A stretch of DNA of 8,652 nt, taken from an uncultured Clostridia bacterium (GTDB lineage: Bacteria; Bacillota; Clostridia; Peptostreptococcales; Anaerovoracaceae). Every line of letters starts with the position of its first letter. Position 1 is the first letter of the stretch. Under the pieces are notes generated by a model, which was not told the DNA's origin, made no database searches, and saw only the letters and a list, made by a program, of their open reading frames with translations. The stretch lies in contig CAKQGQ010000039.1 in the NCBI GenBank assembly GCA_934233735.1, positions 1 through 8,652 on the forward strand. The letters run 5' to 3'. Position numbers and translations under genes: made by a program. Positions 6,703-8,652 of this stretch are shown in pieces.

Positions 6703-8406
6703 ATGAGCGATACAACGAAAAAGAAAATATCCATCGGTGTGGAAGATTTTAAAGAAATCATTGATAAAAATGGATATTTCGTCGATAAAACTTTGATGAT
6801 AAAAAAGTTAATCGAAAGTAATGCGATGGTGACTTTGTTTACGCGTCCGCGGCGCTTCGGCAAGACGCTCAATCAGTTTATGATTCGCCGCTTCTTCGAG
6901 GAGGAAATTACTGAAAAAGGCGAGAAAGTCGATAATGGCTATCTCTTCGACGGGCTCGCAATAACAGAATGCGGCGAAGAAATTATGAAGCACAGCCAGC
7001 AGTATCCTGTAATTTTTCTGACCTTAAAGTCGGCGAAGCAGCCTACGTATGCGTTAGCCTACATGGAACTAAAGAAACGCATCAGCGAGGAATACAAGCG
7101 GCATAGATATGTTCTGCAGGGGGAAATCCTGACAGCAGATGAAAAAGCCCGCTTTGAGGCAATATCCGCTATTACGAACGACGACAGCCTCTATACGGAC
7201 GCACTGGGCTTCCTGTCTATGTGTCTTGCGAAATATCATGGAAAGAACACTATCATCCTTATCGACGAGTACGATGTGCCGCTGGAAAATGCATATTTCA
7301 GAGGCTTTTATGATGAAATGATTGACTTCATCCGCTCACTCTTTGAATCCGCGCTCAAGACCAATCCGTACCTTGAAAAAAGTGTAATTACGGGCTGCCT
7401 TAGAATCAGCAAGGAGAGCATTTTTACAGGTCTGAACAATTTGAAAGTTGACAGTGTCCTGCGTACTGAATACGGCGACAGCTTCGGATTTACCGAAAGC
7501 GAAGTAGAAGCTATGCTTGCCTATTATAATCTGCAGGAAGAACTGCCGGAAGTGAAGCAGTGGTATGACGGTTATCTGTTCAATGACATCGAAATCTATA
7601 ATCCGTGGAGCATCATCAACTATGTATATGATCGCGACCGAAAGATTACGAAGTTTGCGCTGCCATACTGGTCGAATACATCTTCTAACAGCATTATTCG
7701 CGAAATGGTCGGAGAAGCGGATCAGAAGGCAAAATCGGATTTGGAAACTTTGATTAACGGTGGCACGATTGAAAAGCAGGCGCATGAGGACATTACCTAC
7801 GGCGATATTCATCAGACGCAGGATAATCTTTGGAATTTCCTGTTCTTTACAGGCTATCTGAAAAAGGTCGGAGAACGGAAGGAAGGTAATAATCTAAAAC
7901 TGGAAATGAAGATTCCAAACATTGAGATTGCAACGATATATGAAAACTCTATTTCCTACTGGTTTGAGCAAAGAATGAAAGAAACCGACCGCAGCCAGTT
8001 AAAACATGCGCTCGAAACAGGCGACTGCGAAGCAGCGGAAAACTTCATAAGCGAGCAGCTTTTTAATGCTATCAGCTATTACGACTATGCAGAGAATTTC
8101 TATCATGGTTTCATGGCGGGGCTTCTCGTGAACATCGGCGGCTATCTTGTAAGATCCAATCGTGAGAGTGGAAACGGCAGACCTGACATCGTGATGACGG
8201 AATCAAAATTCAGAGGCAGAGCGATGATTTTGGAACTGAAAATTTCAGACACGATTCAGGGTATGGAAAAAAAGTGCGAAGAAGCACTTACGCAGATTGA
8301 AGAACAGCAATACGAAAGTCAGCTTGAAGAAGACTGCTATCAGCCAATTCTCAAGTATGCTGTCTGCTTCTTCAAGAAAAGGTGCATTGTGCGGAAAGCA
8401 GAATAA
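6703..8406 (+). CDS. AAA-ATPase_like / PDDEXK_9 family protein
   Basis: The 567-aa product has the standard two-part layout of this family. The N-terminal AAA-ATPase_like domain opens with IGVEDFKEIIDKNGYFVDKT (11-30), then the family's Walker A variant FTRPRRFGKT (46-55) and a Walker B IILIDEYDVPLE with Asp188 and Glu189. ITGCLRISKESIFTGLNNL follows at roughly 229-247. The C-terminal PDDEXK_9 domain shows YHGFMAGLL (467-475), Asp495 in GRPDIV and the ELK triad with Glu511 and Lys513, so the putative nuclease site is complete. The ATG at 6703 is chosen because AAAGGAG lies 9 nt upstream; the in-frame extension to 6619 runs across the promoter. The gene stands downstream of a second ATPase of a different family. 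Biological role is unknown; links to mobile DNA or defence are often suspected but not shown here. Confidence 0.92.
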   Translation: MSDTTKKKISIGVEDFKEIIDKNGYFVDKTLMIKKLIESNAMVTLFTRPRRFGKTLNQFMIRRFFEEEITEKGEKVDNGYLFDGLAITECGEEIMKHSQQYPVIFLTLKSAKQPTYALAYMELKKRISEEYKRHRYVLQGEILTADEKARFEAISAITNDDSLYTDALGFLSMCLAKYHGKNTIILIDEYDVPLENAYFRGFYDEMIDFIRSLFESALKTNPYLEKSVITGCLRISKESIFTGLNNLKVDSVLRTEYGDSFGFTESEVEAMLAYYNLQEELPEVKQWYDGYLFNDIEIYNPWSIINYVYDRDRKITKFALPYWSNTSSNSIIREMVGEADQKAKSDLETLINGGTIEKQAHEDITYGDIHQTQDNLWNFLFFTGYLKKVGERKEGNNLKLEMKIPNIEIATIYENSISYWFEQRMKETDRSQLKHALETGDCEAAENFISEQLFNAISYYDYAENFYHGFMAGLLVNIGGYLVRSNRESGNGRPDIVMTESKFRGRAMILELKISDTIQGMEKKCEEALTQIEEQQYESQLEEDCYQPILKYAVCFFKKRCIVRKAE

Positions 8407-8409
8407 CGG

Positions 8410-8439
8410 AAAAAAGGGAGATTACCCAAAAATCCTCCC
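8410..8439 (-). terminator. terminator-like hairpin pointing leftward
   Basis: Read on the minus strand, GGGAG and ATT (one bulged G between them) pair with AATCTCCC across a 7-nt loop, followed by six T residues (plus-strand A run at 8410-8415). The orientation suits a leftward transcript coming from beyond 8440, not the rightward ATPase gene, which has no obvious terminator of its own. No leftward gene is supported in the window. Confidence 0.5.
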
Positions 8440-8461
8440 AAACCCTCTAAAAATTTTTCTC

Positions 8462-8491
8462 TTTACAATTACCCCCGGTTTGCGGTAAAAT
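8462..8491 (+). promoter_or_regulatory. promoter of the repeat-containing ORF
   Basis: TTTACA (8462-8467) and TAAAAT (8486-8491) are spaced 18 bp apart, each one base from consensus. Transcription would begin near 8498 and read directly into the ORF that carries the AACC tract. Confidence 0.65.
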
Positions 8492-8515
8492 AGGTGTGTA
8501 AATTTTGGAAAGGAA

Positions 8516-8652
8516 ATGTACGCGAACATGGTAAATGGTTATATAAATGTAAATAATTGGCATAGTTTTTACAACCAACCAACCAACCAACCAACCAACC
8601 AACCAACCAACCAACCGTATAGCTTGGTATTTTTTGCGTGCAATCAAACCGA
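8516..8652 (+). CDS. 5' end of a putative phase-variable gene, truncated by window edge
   Basis: An ATG at 8516 opens a frame of 45 codons that runs off the right edge without a stop. A second in-frame ATG is at 8528. GGAAAGGA (8507-8514) is a plausible ribosome site, very close to the first ATG and rather far (13 nt) from the second; both give the same frame. After 19 codons the frame enters eleven AACC units, translated as a repeating Asn-Gln-Pro-Thr stretch (residues 20-34), then continues as YSLVFFACNQT. A promoter lies just upstream. With one repeat fewer (or two more) the frame after the tract would read NRIAWYFLRAIKP, also open to the edge; with one more it would hit TAG at once. The N-terminal QPTN pattern recalls the CCAA-repeat phase-variable haemoglobin-binding proteins of Haemophilus, but homology is not claimed. 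The product cannot be named from this fragment. Confidence 0.5.
   Translation, partial: MYANMVNGYINVNNWHSFYNQPTNQPTNQPTNQPYSLVFFACNQT
8573..8616. repeat. perfect (AACC)11 tetranucleotide tract
   Basis: Eleven uninterrupted copies of AACC fill 44 bp. Tracts of this length in bacteria are prone to slipped-strand mispairing, and each unit gained or lost shifts a coding frame. It lies 57 nt after a start codon and about 80 nt after a promoter -10 element. The copy number in any assembly may vary among cells. Confidence 0.97.

Noticed and set aside
8447..8462. AAAAATTTTT palindrome as a terminator of the PDDEXK_9 gene
   Set aside because: The palindrome has no loop and no GC pairs, so it cannot form a stable terminator hairpin.
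8447..8647. Minus-strand 66-codon frame with repeated Leu-Val-Gly-Trp
   Set aside because: It begins at a TTG without a visible ribosome site, its middle is only the complement of the AACC tract, and its end is low-complexity and reads back through the rightward promoter. Another minus frame is also open across the tract, so openness is not informative.

Overview
The window reads as chromosomal DNA of an anaerobic, Clostridia-type member of the Bacillota. The reasons are AGGAGG-like ribosome binding sites before every gene, two lipoproteins with Bacillota-type lipoboxes, sigma-A-like promoters, and families common in gut and oral Clostridia (VTC-like polyphosphate polymerase, DUF4956, CotH kinase, DUF4358, DHHW, DUF4143 and PDDEXK_9 ATPases). 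There are no rRNA, tRNA, CRISPR or transposase genes. The taxonomic call is inference; no gene here fixes a genus.

Region 1 (1-3276, minus strand) is a tight three-gene operon read leftward: a VTC-domain polyphosphate polymerase-like protein, a DUF4956 membrane protein, and a membrane-anchored CotH-family kinase with a large Pro/Asp/Gly-rich insert. It ends in one good and one weaker Rho-independent terminator at the left edge. The three families are known to travel together, which suggests one envelope-associated phosphate or phosphorylation function that is not yet defined.

Region 2 (3277-5334) starts with an AT-rich divergent intergenic region holding a clear rightward promoter. It drives two translationally coupled lipoprotein genes: a DUF4358-like lipoprotein with a long charged/Ser-Pro linker, and a DHHW (AlgX/AlgJ-like SGNH) lipoprotein that keeps a complete putative Ser-His-Asp triad. 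The MBOAT acyltransferase usually found with these families is not in the window. A long perfect hairpin with a T tract closes the unit.

Region 3 (5324-8406) has two separately promoted P-loop ATPase genes with C-terminal nuclease-like domains: an AAA_14/DUF4143 protein and an AAA-ATPase_like/PDDEXK_9 protein. Both promoters share the same -35 hexamer (TTGTTT), and the first overlaps the preceding terminator.

Region 4 (8407-8652) is the most unusual part. A good rightward promoter and a start codon lead into an open reading frame interrupted 19 codons in by eleven perfect copies of the tetranucleotide AACC. Four is not a multiple of three, so gain or loss of a copy shifts the frame. This is the classic signature of a phase-variable gene, and it runs off the right edge, so its product is unknown. 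A terminator-like hairpin pointing leftward lies just upstream.
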